From the NCBI GenBank assembly GCA_944389295.1, contig CALXLV010000007.1, forward strand, positions 1-49,872: a DNA stretch of 49,872 nucleotides, written 5' to 3'. Within the stretch, counting starts at the first letter, position 1. Every line of letters starts with the position of its first letter. A model generated the notes under the pieces. The model had not been told where the DNA came from and made no database searches. It worked only from the letters and a program-made list of their open reading frames with translations. The position numbers and the translations under genes were made by a program. The stretch comes from an uncultured Spirochaetaceae bacterium. GTDB taxonomy: Bacteria > Spirochaetota > Spirochaetia > Sphaerochaetales > Sphaerochaetaceae. Shown piece by piece: positions 17,917-26,528 of the stretch.

Positions 17917-19827
17917 ATGAATGACGGATTCATAAAAGTGGCGGCTGCGTCGCCAGAGCTGAGGGTCGCAGATCCTCTCTACAATGCCGGAAAGATTGTT
18001 GATCTCATCAGGAAAGCAGATGAGAGCGGTGTGAAGATACTTGTTTTCCCCGAGCTCTCAGTGACGGGATATACCTGCGGAGACCTCTTCTTCCAGAAGA
18101 GACTGCAGAGGAGCGCAGAGGAAGCGCTTTCCCTGATAGTGAAAGATACTGCAGGTTCGGATGCCCTCATCTTCGTAGGATATCCCTATCCTCATGGCGG
18201 AAAACTTTACAATACCGCAGCTGCGATCAAAGGCGGAAAGATACTTGCACTCATTCCCAAGAAGAATATTCCCTCATATGGCGAATTCTATGAGACAAGA
18301 TGGTTCGCTCCGGCTCCTGAGGAGAATGAGAGTGTGAGCATTCTTGGCTGTGAGGCCGTATTCGGAAGGAAGGTTCTCTTCGATTCTGAGCTTCCCTGCG
18401 GGCTTTCCGTCGGGTGTGAGATCTGTGAGGATCTCTGGGTTCCTGAGTCTCCATCCGTCGATCTTGCCCTGAACGGAGCGACCGTGATCGTCAACCTCTC
18501 CGCATCGGATGAGATAATAGGCAAGGAGGAGTACAGGAGGAATCTTGTCTCATCCGTCTCCGCCCGTCTTGTCTGCGGATATATCTATGCAGATGCCGCC
18601 GACGGAGAGAGCACCACCGACATGGTGTTCACCGGAAGCAATATCATCGCCGAGAACGGTTCTGTGCTCGCCGCATCCATGTTCAGGGACAACGAACTGA
18701 CGATCAGCGAGATCGATGTGGAGAGACTTCTGCACGAGAGGCAGAGGATGAACACCTTCACATCTGCCGCAGGAAACTGCACGCATATTGCAGTGGACTT
18801 CACAGAGGAGGAGACGCAGCTCACACGCTCATTCTCTCCTCATCCGTTCGTTCCATCCGATACAGGAGAGCGGGATTCCAGATGCGAGGAGATACTCACT
18901 CTGCAGGCTTATGGATTGAAGAAGAGGCTTGTCTCCGCCCGTGCGGCAAAGGCCGTAGTCGGACTTTCCGGCGGTCTCGATTCCACTCTGGCCCTTCTTG
19001 TCACAGTGAAGGCATTTGACCTCATCAAACGTCCCCGTACGGACATAATAGCAATAACGATGCCGTGTTTCGGAACCACTGAAAGGACTAAATCGAACGC
19101 TGAGAAACTGGCTTCCGCACTCGGCGTCACATTCAGGACTATAGACATAACGGAGAGCGTGCTCAGGCACTTCGAGGACATCGGACAGAGCACGGATGAT
19201 CTTTCCGTGACATATGAGAACTCGCAGGCGAGGGAGAGAACACAGGTGCTGATGGATACCGCGAACAAAACCGGCGGCATCGTAATCGGTACGGGAGACC
19301 TCTCTGAGCTTGCCCTCGGATGGGCCACATACAACGGTGACCACATGAGCATGTACGGAGTGAACTCTTCGATTCCGAAAACGCTTGTGCGCTATCTTGT
19401 CCGCCACACAGCTGATATGCTTTCAGATGAGGCATCGCTCGTGCTCTATGACATACTCGCGACCCCTGTGTCTCCCGAGCTTCTTCCTGCAAAGGACGGG
19501 CAGATATCACAGGTGACGGAGGATATCGTCGGGCCATACGAACTCCATGATTTCTTCCTCTACTATATGATCCGCTTCGGATACTCGCCGCGGAAGATCT
19601 TCCGCATAGCGGCAGATGCATTCAGAAGCGATTATTCCCCGGCTTTCATAAAGAAGTGGCTTACAGTTTTCGTCAGACGGTTCTTCCAGCAGCAGTTCAA
19701 GAGGAGCTGTCTCCCGGACGGCCCGAAGGTCGGAACTGTCACGCTCTCTCCGCGTTCCGACTGGAGAATGCCCTCCGATGCCTCTGCTGATGCATGGATC
19801 AAGGAAGCTGAGGAGATAGAGGCCTGA
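17917..19827 (+). CDS. nadE: glutamine-dependent NAD+ synthetase
   Basis: NadE makes NAD+ from deamido-NAD+, ATP and glutamine. The 636-residue protein has an N-terminal nitrilase-type glutaminase domain (catalytic Glu in FPELSVTGYTCGD, Lys in PKKNIPSYGEFYE, Cys in GCEICEDLWVP) and a C-terminal ammonia-dependent synthetase with the PP-loop GLSGGLDSTLAL and IGTGDLSELALGW. I start at ATG 17917 (MNDGFIKVAAASPE), which matches the family; frames further upstream run through the promoter. Its first third is duplicated upstream at 16290-16659. Confidence 0.95.
   Translation: MNDGFIKVAAASPELRVADPLYNAGKIVDLIRKADESGVKILVFPELSVTGYTCGDLFFQKRLQRSAEEALSLIVKDTAGSDALIFVGYPYPHGGKLYNTAAAIKGGKILALIPKKNIPSYGEFYETRWFAPAPEENESVSILGCEAVFGRKVLFDSELPCGLSVGCEICEDLWVPESPSVDLALNGATVIVNLSASDEIIGKEEYRRNLVSSVSARLVCGYIYADAADGESTTDMVFTGSNIIAENGSVLAASMFRDNELTISEIDVERLLHERQRMNTFTSAAGNCTHIAVDFTEEETQLTRSFSPHPFVPSDTGERDSRCEEILTLQAYGLKKRLVSARAAKAVVGLSGGLDSTLALLVTVKAFDLIKRPRTDIIAITMPCFGTTERTKSNAEKLASALGVTFRTIDITESVLRHFEDIGQSTDDLSVTYENSQARERTQVLMDTANKTGGIVIGTGDLSELALGWATYNGDHMSMYGVNSSIPKTLVRYLVRHTADMLSDEASLVLYDILATPVSPELLPAKDGQISQVTEDIVGPYELHDFFLYYMIRFGYSPRKIFRIAADAFRSDYSPAFIKKWLTVFVRRFFQQQFKRSCLPDGPKVGTVTLSPRSDWRMPSDASADAWIKEAEEIEA
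17942..18316 (+). repeat. nadE segment present twice (copy 2, functional)
   Basis: Functional partner of the copy at 16290-16659, in direct orientation; 1.28 kb of DNA with the DUF1016 gene lies between the copies. Confidence 0.9.
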
Positions 19828-19883
19828 GAGCGTATGTCACTCTCCCCGCTGCGGCGGTGGTATTATTTCCCCGCCTTTCGGGG

Positions 19884-19895
19884 TAGAATGGCATT
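19884..19895 (+). promoter_or_regulatory. leaderless -10 box of the polA-coaE operon
   Basis: TAGAAT at 19884-19889 stands six bases before the ATG at 19896. A small hairpin (CCCCG/CGGGG, 19869-19883) abuts it. No good -35 is seen. Confidence 0.45.
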
Positions 19896-20273
19896 ATGTT
19901 CGGATCAGGAAAATCATTTCTCGGAGGACTGATAGGTCTGTTCTTCTTCTCAATAGCGGTCTTTTTCCTCATATACTTCTTCGTGCCGGAGATCTCCGTC
20001 AAATTCTTCGGCATTACCGCCAACACCGGCGAGATCGTAGACGGAGCGGTCGCGGAGGCCATAGAGTCCTCTGGGCTTCCTGATGAGATCTCAGGAGAGA
20101 TAGGATCATACCTCTCGTCAGAGGAGGGACAGGCTCTCATCTCTGACCTGGGAGAGAACCTTGACGGACTTTCAGACAGGATCAGCACTCTTGTCTCGGA
20201 GGCGGGAACTTACATAGCCTCGGGGAAGGGCAGCGCCTCGGATTATTTCCAGAGCGAGGAAGAGGGCGTATGA
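19896..20273 (+). CDS. hypothetical membrane-anchored protein
   Basis: The 125-residue protein has one strong membrane segment (about residues 8-30) and then a polar, acidic domain without motif. It overlaps the next gene by four bases (ATGA), so it heads the operon leading to polA and coaE. I do not recognise the family. Confidence 0.6.
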   Translation: MFGSGKSFLGGLIGLFFFSIAVFFLIYFFVPEISVKFFGITANTGEIVDGAVAEAIESSGLPDEISGEIGSYLSSEEGQALISDLGENLDGLSDRISTLVSEAGTYIASGKGSASDYFQSEEEGV

Positions 20274-21040
20274 CAAAAATAACCTTTCTCGGGACAGGAA
20301 CAAGCCATGGCGTTCCCGTAATAGGATGCAGCTGCTCGGTATGCCGCTCCGCCGATCCTCATGATAAGAGATGGCGTTCTTCTGTGCTTATAGAACGAGA
20401 GGGCACAGCTGTAGTGATAGATACAGGCTATGAGTTCAGGCTGCAGGCGCTCAGAGCAGGAATAACTCACCTCGACGGCGTACTCTACACGCATCAGCAC
20501 TCCGATCATCTGATGGGACTTGATGACCTGAGAGTGTTTACTGATGAGAAGAAGCTGCCCGTCTACAGCTTTGAGAGCGTTCTTTCCGCGATAGAGAGAA
20601 TATTTCCCTATGCATTTTCTGAGATGCCGTACAAGGGCGTGCCGAGGATGCAGCCCGTCGTTGTCGCCGAGCATCAGAGCTTCCGCATCGGAGCGCTTGA
20701 GTTCACAGTCATACCCGTTCTTCATGGTTGCATGCGCATCGCAGGGTACAGATTCGGAAGCGCTGCATACATAACTGATGTCTCGGATATGCTTTTCAGT
20801 GAGAATGAGGAGTATCTAAAAGGAATACGCACGCTTGTGATCGGGGCTCTCCGCGACAAACCGCACTGGAGCCACTTCACGTTCAGCCAGGCCATTGAGG
20901 CCGCTGAGCGCATAGGTGCGGAGAAGGTTTACTTCACCCATATCAACCACGCCACATCCAGTGCGGAGATAGAGAAGCGCTTCGCCCCTTATGCCGTGCC
21001 CGCATATGATACACTGACGGTGGAGGTTCAGGATGAGTGA
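20270..21040 (+). CDS. MBL-fold metallo-hydrolase (PhnP-like)
   Basis: The 256-residue protein carries the metallo-beta-lactamase signature THQHSDHLMGLDDLR, with GTGTSHGVPVIGCSC and the paired cysteines near the start that mark PhnP-like phosphodiesterases. Members hydrolyse cyclic phosphodiesters; the substrate here is unknown. Overlaps its neighbours on both sides (4 and 8 bases), so it is co-translated with polA. Confidence 0.85.
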   Translation: MTKITFLGTGTSHGVPVIGCSCSVCRSADPHDKRWRSSVLIEREGTAVVIDTGYEFRLQALRAGITHLDGVLYTHQHSDHLMGLDDLRVFTDEKKLPVYSFESVLSAIERIFPYAFSEMPYKGVPRMQPVVVAEHQSFRIGALEFTVIPVLHGCMRIAGYRFGSAAYITDVSDMLFSENEEYLKGIRTLVIGALRDKPHWSHFTFSQAIEAAERIGAEKVYFTHINHATSSAEIEKRFAPYAVPAYDTLTVEVQDE

Positions 21041-23759
21041 GGATTTCAGCAGACGCCTTTATGTGATCGACGGCTATTCGGTGATATACAGAAGCTACTT
21101 CGCACATATCTCCAGCCCGCTCACCGACCGCAATGGAACGAATGTCAGCGCATATTTCGGTTTCTTCTCGACGCTCCTGTCACTGATATCCTCATACAGA
21201 ATGGACTATCTTTCCATCGTTATGGACGAGAAGGCGCCCACATTCCGCAAGGAGATGTACCCGGAGTACAAGGCCAACAGGGACAAGGCTCCGGAGGATT
21301 TGCATGCGCAGGTGCCGATGATAGAGGCATCGCTTGAGAAGATGCACATCGCCTGTCTTTCCCGTCCCGGCTATGAGGCCGATGACATCATCGCATCCCT
21401 TGCGGCCAGAGCATCGCAGGAAGGCATAGAGACTGTCATGGTCACCGGCGACAAGGACCTTCTGCAGCTTGTCCGCGATCATGTTTATGCGCTGCGGCCG
21501 CCGAAGAAAGGTGAGAAAGAGTACCGTCTCTTCCGCTCTGAGGAAGTTTTGGAGGAGTTCGGCGTCAACCCTGATCAGATCGTAGATTACCTCACGATAA
21601 TAGGTGATAAGGCTGACAACGTTCCCGGCATAAAGGGACTTGGAGAGAAGGGAGCGCTGAAGCTCCTGACAGAGTATCTCACTCTTGATGGCATATACCG
21701 CCATCTTGATCTCCTGCCTGCGGGAATGCGAAAGAAGCTGGAGGAGGGAAGGGAGGAGGCAAAACTGTCCAGGGATCTCATCGTCCTCCGCACCGATGCC
21801 CTTCCTGAAAGTTTCTCGTTCTCATCGCTTGACTTCTCTTCTGTGGACACCTCCGGTGCTGTGCAGGACTTTGACGACAGGGGCTGCCGCTCTCTTATAA
21901 GACGCATAGTTGGCGGACATCAGATAGTCCAGCAGAAGAAGGAATCAGAGGAGAGCCTCCCCCCGGTAGTGAGAAGCGAGTACAGCGCTGTGACCGATCT
22001 TGAAGAGGTCAGGCGTCATTTTGAGACAGCGGAGAAGAACGGCGGCCTCATAGCGCTTGATACGGAGACGACAGGGCTTGAGGAGGATGCCGAAATCGTC
22101 GGCTTCTCTTTCTGCTACGAGGAGGGGAATGCCTATTACGTTCCCTTAATGGCAGGGGGAAGGGAGTACAACTCTCCAGACGCTGTGAAGGCACTCTTCG
22201 ATGAGTTCCTTGCATCCGGAAGGCTTGGAATCATAAACCAGAATGTCAAGTATGACCTGAAAACGGTATGGAACCTCGGTTCCGATATAAAGCGGATAGC
22301 GTTCGACACGATGATCGCGGCATGGCTTCTGGATTCCAATTCCAACATATACAACCTTGATGATCTCTCGCTCCGCTACCTAGGTTGCACCACGATGCAC
22401 TATGAGGATGTGGTCGGCAAGGATGAGATATTCTCCGACATTCCTCTTGAGAAGGCTGTTCCGTACAGCGCGGAGGACAGCGATATGGCGTACAGACTGT
22501 ACCTCCTTTTCTCCAGGGAACTCAAAAGCAGGAACCTTGAGGATGTGTTCACCCGTTTCGAGCTTCCTCTGATAAGAATTCTCGCCGGAATGGAGAGAAC
22601 CGGCATACATCTCTCTCCCGGGCGTATAGCCACGCTCAAGGAGGATATCGACGGCAAGGTGGAGGCTCTGACCGCAAAGATATTCTCGCTGGCCGGGCAT
22701 GAGTTCAATCTCAACAGCACCGTGCAGCTTTCAAAGGTGCTCTTTGAGGAGATGGGGTTCAGCGCGAAGAAGAGGACGAACAAAGGATTCTCTACTGATA
22801 CGGCGACGCTTGAGAGTTTGAGGAGCAGTGATGAGACTGGAATCATAGAGGACATTCTTATGTACAGGCAGCTGTCGAAGCTGAAAAGCACATATATAGA
22901 TGTCCTGCCCGCGCTTGCTGACAGCGAGGGACGCATCCACACATCGTTCCTGCAGACAGGAACGGCGACCGGAAGGCTCTCCTCGCGCAATCCCAATCTG
23001 CAGAACATTCCCGTCCGGACGGATGAGGGAAGGCTGATAAGGAGCGCGTTCATTCCCTCTGACGGAACTCTCTTCCTCTCCGCGGACTATTCGCAGATTG
23101 AGCTTGTCGTGCTGGCGGATGCCGCGCAGGATACAGGCCTGATGACGGCGTTCAGGGAAGGGCAGGACGTGCACAGATACACAGCCGGCATGATATTCGG
23201 CAAGGCTGCCTCGGATGTGACCGATCATGAACGCCGCATCGCCAAGACGATAAACTTCGGCATAATGTACGGCATGTCTGCGTTCAGGCTCTCTAACGAG
23301 CTCGGGATTTCCCGCAGAGATGCGGCGGCGTTCATAGAGATGTACTTCCAGCGTTACTCCGGTGTTAAGAGCTTCGTTGAGCGCACGGAGGAGACGGCGA
23401 GGGAGACAGGGCGTGTCGTGACGCGCTTCGGGCATGTCCGGGAAGTGCTTGGAATCAACAGTTCCAACAGGGTGGAGAGGGCAGGTGCCGAGCGTGTGGC
23501 GGTCAACACCGTGATACAGGGAACTGCTGCGGAGATAATGAAGATAGCGATGATCTCGATAGCCTCTGCGATTTCCGAAATGGGGCTCAGGACACGCATG
23601 CTCCTGCAGGTTCACGATGAGCTGATCTTCGAAGTTCCGTTTGAAGAGAAAGAAGTTGTTGAGCGCATGGTGAGGGAGAAGATGGAAAACGCGGTGAAGC
23701 TCTCTGTGCCTCTTCGAGCCTCCCTTGAGTTTGGCTCTTCCTGGGGAGATATGCACTGA
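21033..23759 (+). CDS. polA: DNA polymerase I
   Basis: PolA fills gaps and removes RNA primers. The 908-residue protein has the 5'-3' exonuclease (1 to about 290, YKANRDKAPE, GDKADNVPGI), a 3'-5' exonuclease with intact DTET (D343, E345), NVKYD and a later Asp-Tyr pair, and the polymerase domain with motif A DYSQIELVVLAD (D685), motif B RRIAKTINFGIMYG and motif C VHDEL (861-865). The residue after IEL is Val where E. coli Pol I has Arg. Proofreading residues appear intact. Stop overlaps the coaE start. Confidence 0.96.
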   Translation: MSEDFSRRLYVIDGYSVIYRSYFAHISSPLTDRNGTNVSAYFGFFSTLLSLISSYRMDYLSIVMDEKAPTFRKEMYPEYKANRDKAPEDLHAQVPMIEASLEKMHIACLSRPGYEADDIIASLAARASQEGIETVMVTGDKDLLQLVRDHVYALRPPKKGEKEYRLFRSEEVLEEFGVNPDQIVDYLTIIGDKADNVPGIKGLGEKGALKLLTEYLTLDGIYRHLDLLPAGMRKKLEEGREEAKLSRDLIVLRTDALPESFSFSSLDFSSVDTSGAVQDFDDRGCRSLIRRIVGGHQIVQQKKESEESLPPVVRSEYSAVTDLEEVRRHFETAEKNGGLIALDTETTGLEEDAEIVGFSFCYEEGNAYYVPLMAGGREYNSPDAVKALFDEFLASGRLGIINQNVKYDLKTVWNLGSDIKRIAFDTMIAAWLLDSNSNIYNLDDLSLRYLGCTTMHYEDVVGKDEIFSDIPLEKAVPYSAEDSDMAYRLYLLFSRELKSRNLEDVFTRFELPLIRILAGMERTGIHLSPGRIATLKEDIDGKVEALTAKIFSLAGHEFNLNSTVQLSKVLFEEMGFSAKKRTNKGFSTDTATLESLRSSDETGIIEDILMYRQLSKLKSTYIDVLPALADSEGRIHTSFLQTGTATGRLSSRNPNLQNIPVRTDEGRLIRSAFIPSDGTLFLSADYSQIELVVLADAAQDTGLMTAFREGQDVHRYTAGMIFGKAASDVTDHERRIAKTINFGIMYGMSAFRLSNELGISRRDAAAFIEMYFQRYSGVKSFVERTEETARETGRVVTRFGHVREVLGINSSNRVERAGAERVAVNTVIQGTAAEIMKIAMISIASAISEMGLRTRMLLQVHDELIFEVPFEEKEVVERMVREKMENAVKLSVPLRASLEFGSSWGDMH

Positions 23760-24376
23760 TGGTTGTTGGACTGACAGGCAGGAGCTGTGCGGGAAAGGAT
23801 ACTGTGGCGGGACTTCTCGACCGTGAGAAGTTCTTCGTGATCGACGAGGATTCGCTCGGCCATCAGGCTCTTGCATCGCGGAAAGAGGAGCTTGCCGCTG
23901 CTTTCGGAGACGGGATAATAGCTGCGGACGGAAGTGTTGACCGCAGGAAGCTGGGGCCCATCGTTTTCGCTGACAGGAATAAGCTGGAGATTCTCAATGC
24001 GATAACCCATCCGTGGATGCATGACGAGACGATAAGGCTCTGCCGCACGGCAGAGGAGAAGGGGATGATCGCGGTGATAAACGCGGCGCTCCTTGAGTCG
24101 ATGAGGTTTGTCCCGGAATGCGATGAGGTGATACTCGTAGAGGCTCCGTATAGTGTCAGGGCGGAAAGAGCGTTCCTCCGCGAAGGAATAAGCGAGGAGC
24201 GTTTCCGTGACCGCGACAGACAGCAGGCGGAGATAGGCAGCTCGCTCCGCCGTCCTGATGTCAGACTTACCGTTATAGTCAATGACGGAGATGGATATAG
24301 TCTTTCTCGACAAGTCAATATTCTGTGTGATAGACTTCTTAAAGAGGCGTTTTTATGGGAAAGAAGACAAGAATAA
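23759..24376 (+). CDS. coaE: dephospho-CoA kinase
   Basis: CoaE phosphorylates dephospho-CoA in the last step of coenzyme A synthesis. The 205-residue protein has the P-loop GLTGRSCAGKDT at the N-terminus, IDEDSLGH, the THPWM motif and INAALLES. Starts on the polA stop (TGATGG) and overlaps the next gene by 22 bases. Confidence 0.93.
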   Translation: MVVGLTGRSCAGKDTVAGLLDREKFFVIDEDSLGHQALASRKEELAAAFGDGIIAADGSVDRRKLGPIVFADRNKLEILNAITHPWMHDETIRLCRTAEEKGMIAVINAALLESMRFVPECDEVILVEAPYSVRAERAFLREGISEERFRDRDRQQAEIGSSLRRPDVRLTVIVNDGDGYSLSRQVNILCDRLLKEAFLWERRQE

Positions 24377-25383
24377 TATTGCTGACAGTGACGGCTGTGC
24401 TGGCGGTGTTTGTATTCTCAGCTATGTGGGCTGTCAGACCGGGCTCTCCGAATGCAGTTCTGGAAGCTGCCAGAGCGAGGCAGAGCGAGCCTCTTCTTTC
24501 TGTGTCGGAGCCTCTTGAGACAGATGTGAAGACTCTCTCTGATGAGGAACGGATGGCGGAAAGCGTTGCCGCTATTCTCGCAGACGATGAGGATTTCCTC
24601 TCGTCGCTTGCGCTCGCCATCGCGGACAGCATATCGCTGGATGCCTACATTCCGGAGATTACGGAGAGCGTGTATGACCGCATATCCGCAGATTACGGAA
24701 AGATCGCGGAAGATGCCGCGGCCTCTGTCAATGAAGGTCTTGAGGATGAAATCCTCGCGCTCTACGGTAAGTACAGGGAAGACCTCACTGCCGACATCGT
24801 GATGACGATTCTCTCAAGATACGATGAGATGACAGCGGCGGAGAAGGCAGACGTTCTCTCTCTTGATGATATCGCGGTTGAGCTCTATGGCCGCTACCGT
24901 GACGATGTTGTTGCTGACATCGCGGCGGCTGTCGCTCTGCAGATCACGGACGCAGAGGATATTGATGCTCTCAGCGAGGAGGAGATAAGGAATATCGTAA
25001 CCTCTGTCTACGAGGAGAAGAGGGAAGAGATAATCACCGATGCGGAGGAGAGGATAGTCTCAGATTACTCAGCGCTTACTCCTGAGGAGCAGAGCAGGCT
25101 TCTTGGACTTGCAGAGCAGCTTGAGAAACTCTACGGCCTCTATATCGATGATATCGCTGCCGACATAGCTTCGAGAATCAGCGCTGAGCCCGCTGCGGCA
25201 AGTTATGAGGAACCTGAGGTTTCCGGAGATGATCAGAGCACTCCGCAGAAAACACGCATCTCGGTTCCTGCGTTCTCCGCTGGTACGGTAGCTCCCGATG
25301 CTTCCGCCGAGGAGTACAGGGATGCCCGTGAGGCACAGAGAAGGGCGGAGATAGAGAAGGCGCTGGCGTTCATCTCCGAGTGA
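24355..25383 (+). CDS. hypothetical membrane-anchored acidic repeat protein
   Basis: The 342-residue protein has one N-terminal membrane segment or uncleaved signal (about 6-27) and a long acidic, helical exported region. A motif LYGxYxxDhxADI recurs three times (about residues 136-152, 177-193, 259-275). A C-terminal EYRDAREAQRRAEIEKAL helix is basic-acidic. I find no known family. It ends the polA-coaE operon and is followed by a bidirectional terminator. Confidence 0.6.
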   Translation: MGKKTRIILLTVTAVLAVFVFSAMWAVRPGSPNAVLEAARARQSEPLLSVSEPLETDVKTLSDEERMAESVAAILADDEDFLSSLALAIADSISLDAYIPEITESVYDRISADYGKIAEDAAASVNEGLEDEILALYGKYREDLTADIVMTILSRYDEMTAAEKADVLSLDDIAVELYGRYRDDVVADIAAAVALQITDAEDIDALSEEEIRNIVTSVYEEKREEIITDAEERIVSDYSALTPEEQSRLLGLAEQLEKLYGLYIDDIAADIASRISAEPAAASYEEPEVSGDDQSTPQKTRISVPAFSAGTVAPDASAEEYRDAREAQRRAEIEKALAFISE

Positions 25384-25401
25384 TATCGTGATTGGAATGG
25401 G

Positions 25402-25426
25402 AAAAGCTCTCTTCGTGAGAGCTTTT
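25402..25426. terminator. bidirectional terminator between convergent genes
   Basis: AAAAGCTCTC and GAGAGCTTTT form a perfect 10-bp stem with loop TTCGT; the A and T runs on both sides allow use in either direction. Confidence 0.9.
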
Positions 25427-26458
25427 CTATTCTGGATAGTATCTCTCCTCTCCGTCGGGTGTCTCAAAGAGATACCTTTCTTTTTCCCCTGGAACCCTTC
25501 CTCTGAAATATGAGTATGTGAGCTGGACTTTCCCGCCTCCATCCGGCAAATCTGCAGTATATTGCGGCATTCCGAGTCCGGAGAGTTCCTTTCTTATATT
25601 CCTCTCGATCTCAAGTCCGCGCTCTATGCTGACCCTGAGATGGGCAGTTCCTTTCACCGGATCGTCCTGAAAGAGATAATACGGTTTTATGCGGTTCATC
25701 AGGAGCTTGTCTGAGAGCTCTATGAGCGTTGCCTCGTCGTCATTAACGCCTTTGAGGAGTACGCTCTGGTTCATTGCAGGTATTCCCATATCAACGAATG
25801 CGGCAACAGCTCTTGCTGAGTCCTCCGAAAGCTCGGCGGGGTGGTTGAACTGCGTCATCAGATAAAACGGCGCGCCATGGCTGTGCTTCTTTATTATCTC
25901 CATCAGGGAAGGCGTGAAGCGTTCCGGGAATACTGCGGGCGCTCTTGTGCAGAGGCGCAGTATTACATCAGGGCACTCTTCCTTGAATATGCCGAGAAGC
26001 ATGTCGATGCGGCTGTCTGAGAGGGTGAACATATCGCCGCCGGTGAGAAGGACTTCCCTTATTCCGCTGTGATTCCTGACATAGAGCGCGGCATCCCTTA
26101 TCGCCTTCTCGTCAGCCGGCCCTGTAAGAGAACCTGAGAAGCGGCGCCGGAAGCAGTGCCGGCAGTATGCGAAACACCTGTCCGTCGTCAGGAAAGCCGC
26201 CCTGTTTCTGTAGCGGTGCACCAGACGTTCCGTGCCCTGATGCTTTGCCTCTTCCTGCGGATCGGGACTTCCGACGGTGTCCTGATTCTCCTTTTCAGAG
26301 GGGACGAACTGGCGTCTGACGGCCGGTATCGCGAGCATCTGCGCTATGTGGTCTGAAATGAGCAGAGGCAGTGTGTCCGGGCCGTCCGGGTTCCATCCTT
26401 CTTCCTCCGCTGTCAGGTCTATCTTCTTTCTCAGTGCTTCGATACTCTCAATGGCCAT
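25427..26458 (-). CDS. lysine 2,3-aminomutase family radical SAM protein (KamA/EpmB-like)
   Basis: The 343-residue protein has the radical SAM cluster motif CFAYCRHC (C95, C99, C102), the following FRRRF, GGDMFTLSD, and the PLP-site region NQSVLLKGVND. It should move the amino group of lysine from C2 to C3, either of free lysine or, as EpmB, for elongation factor P modification. At 343 residues it is nearer EpmB than the longer clostridial KamA. The start matches a -10 box six bases upstream. It faces the MFS gene across 70 bases. Confidence 0.85.
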   Translation of the reverse strand: MAIESIEALRKKIDLTAEEEGWNPDGPDTLPLLISDHIAQMLAIPAVRRQFVPSEKENQDTVGSPDPQEEAKHQGTERLVHRYRNRAAFLTTDRCFAYCRHCFRRRFSGSLTGPADEKAIRDAALYVRNHSGIREVLLTGGDMFTLSDSRIDMLLGIFKEECPDVILRLCTRAPAVFPERFTPSLMEIIKKHSHGAPFYLMTQFNHPAELSEDSARAVAAFVDMGIPAMNQSVLLKGVNDDEATLIELSDKLLMNRIKPYYLFQDDPVKGTAHLRVSIERGLEIERNIRKELSGLGMPQYTADLPDGGGKVQLTYSYFRGRVPGEKERYLFETPDGEERYYPE

Positions 26459-26464
26459 GCGGAT

Positions 26465-26493
26465 TTTATAGCACCATGGAAGCGGTCAGGCAA
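26465..26493 (-). promoter_or_regulatory. leaderless promoter of the aminomutase gene
   Basis: On the minus strand TTGCCT, a 17-base spacer and TATAAA are followed by six bases and the ATG. Confidence 0.55.
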
Positions 26494-26516
26494 TAGATGA
26501 TAATTCCCTTTTGCGT

Positions 26517-26528
26517 TAGAGTTCGGAT
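26517..26528 (+). promoter_or_regulatory. leaderless -10 box of the MFS gene
   Basis: TAGAGT at 26517-26522 stands six bases before the ATG at 26529. No clear -35 is seen. Confidence 0.35.

Noticed and set aside
22731..23876. Long minus-strand frame (381 codons) opposite polA
   Set aside because: Arg/His-rich shadow of polA with no recognisable domain.
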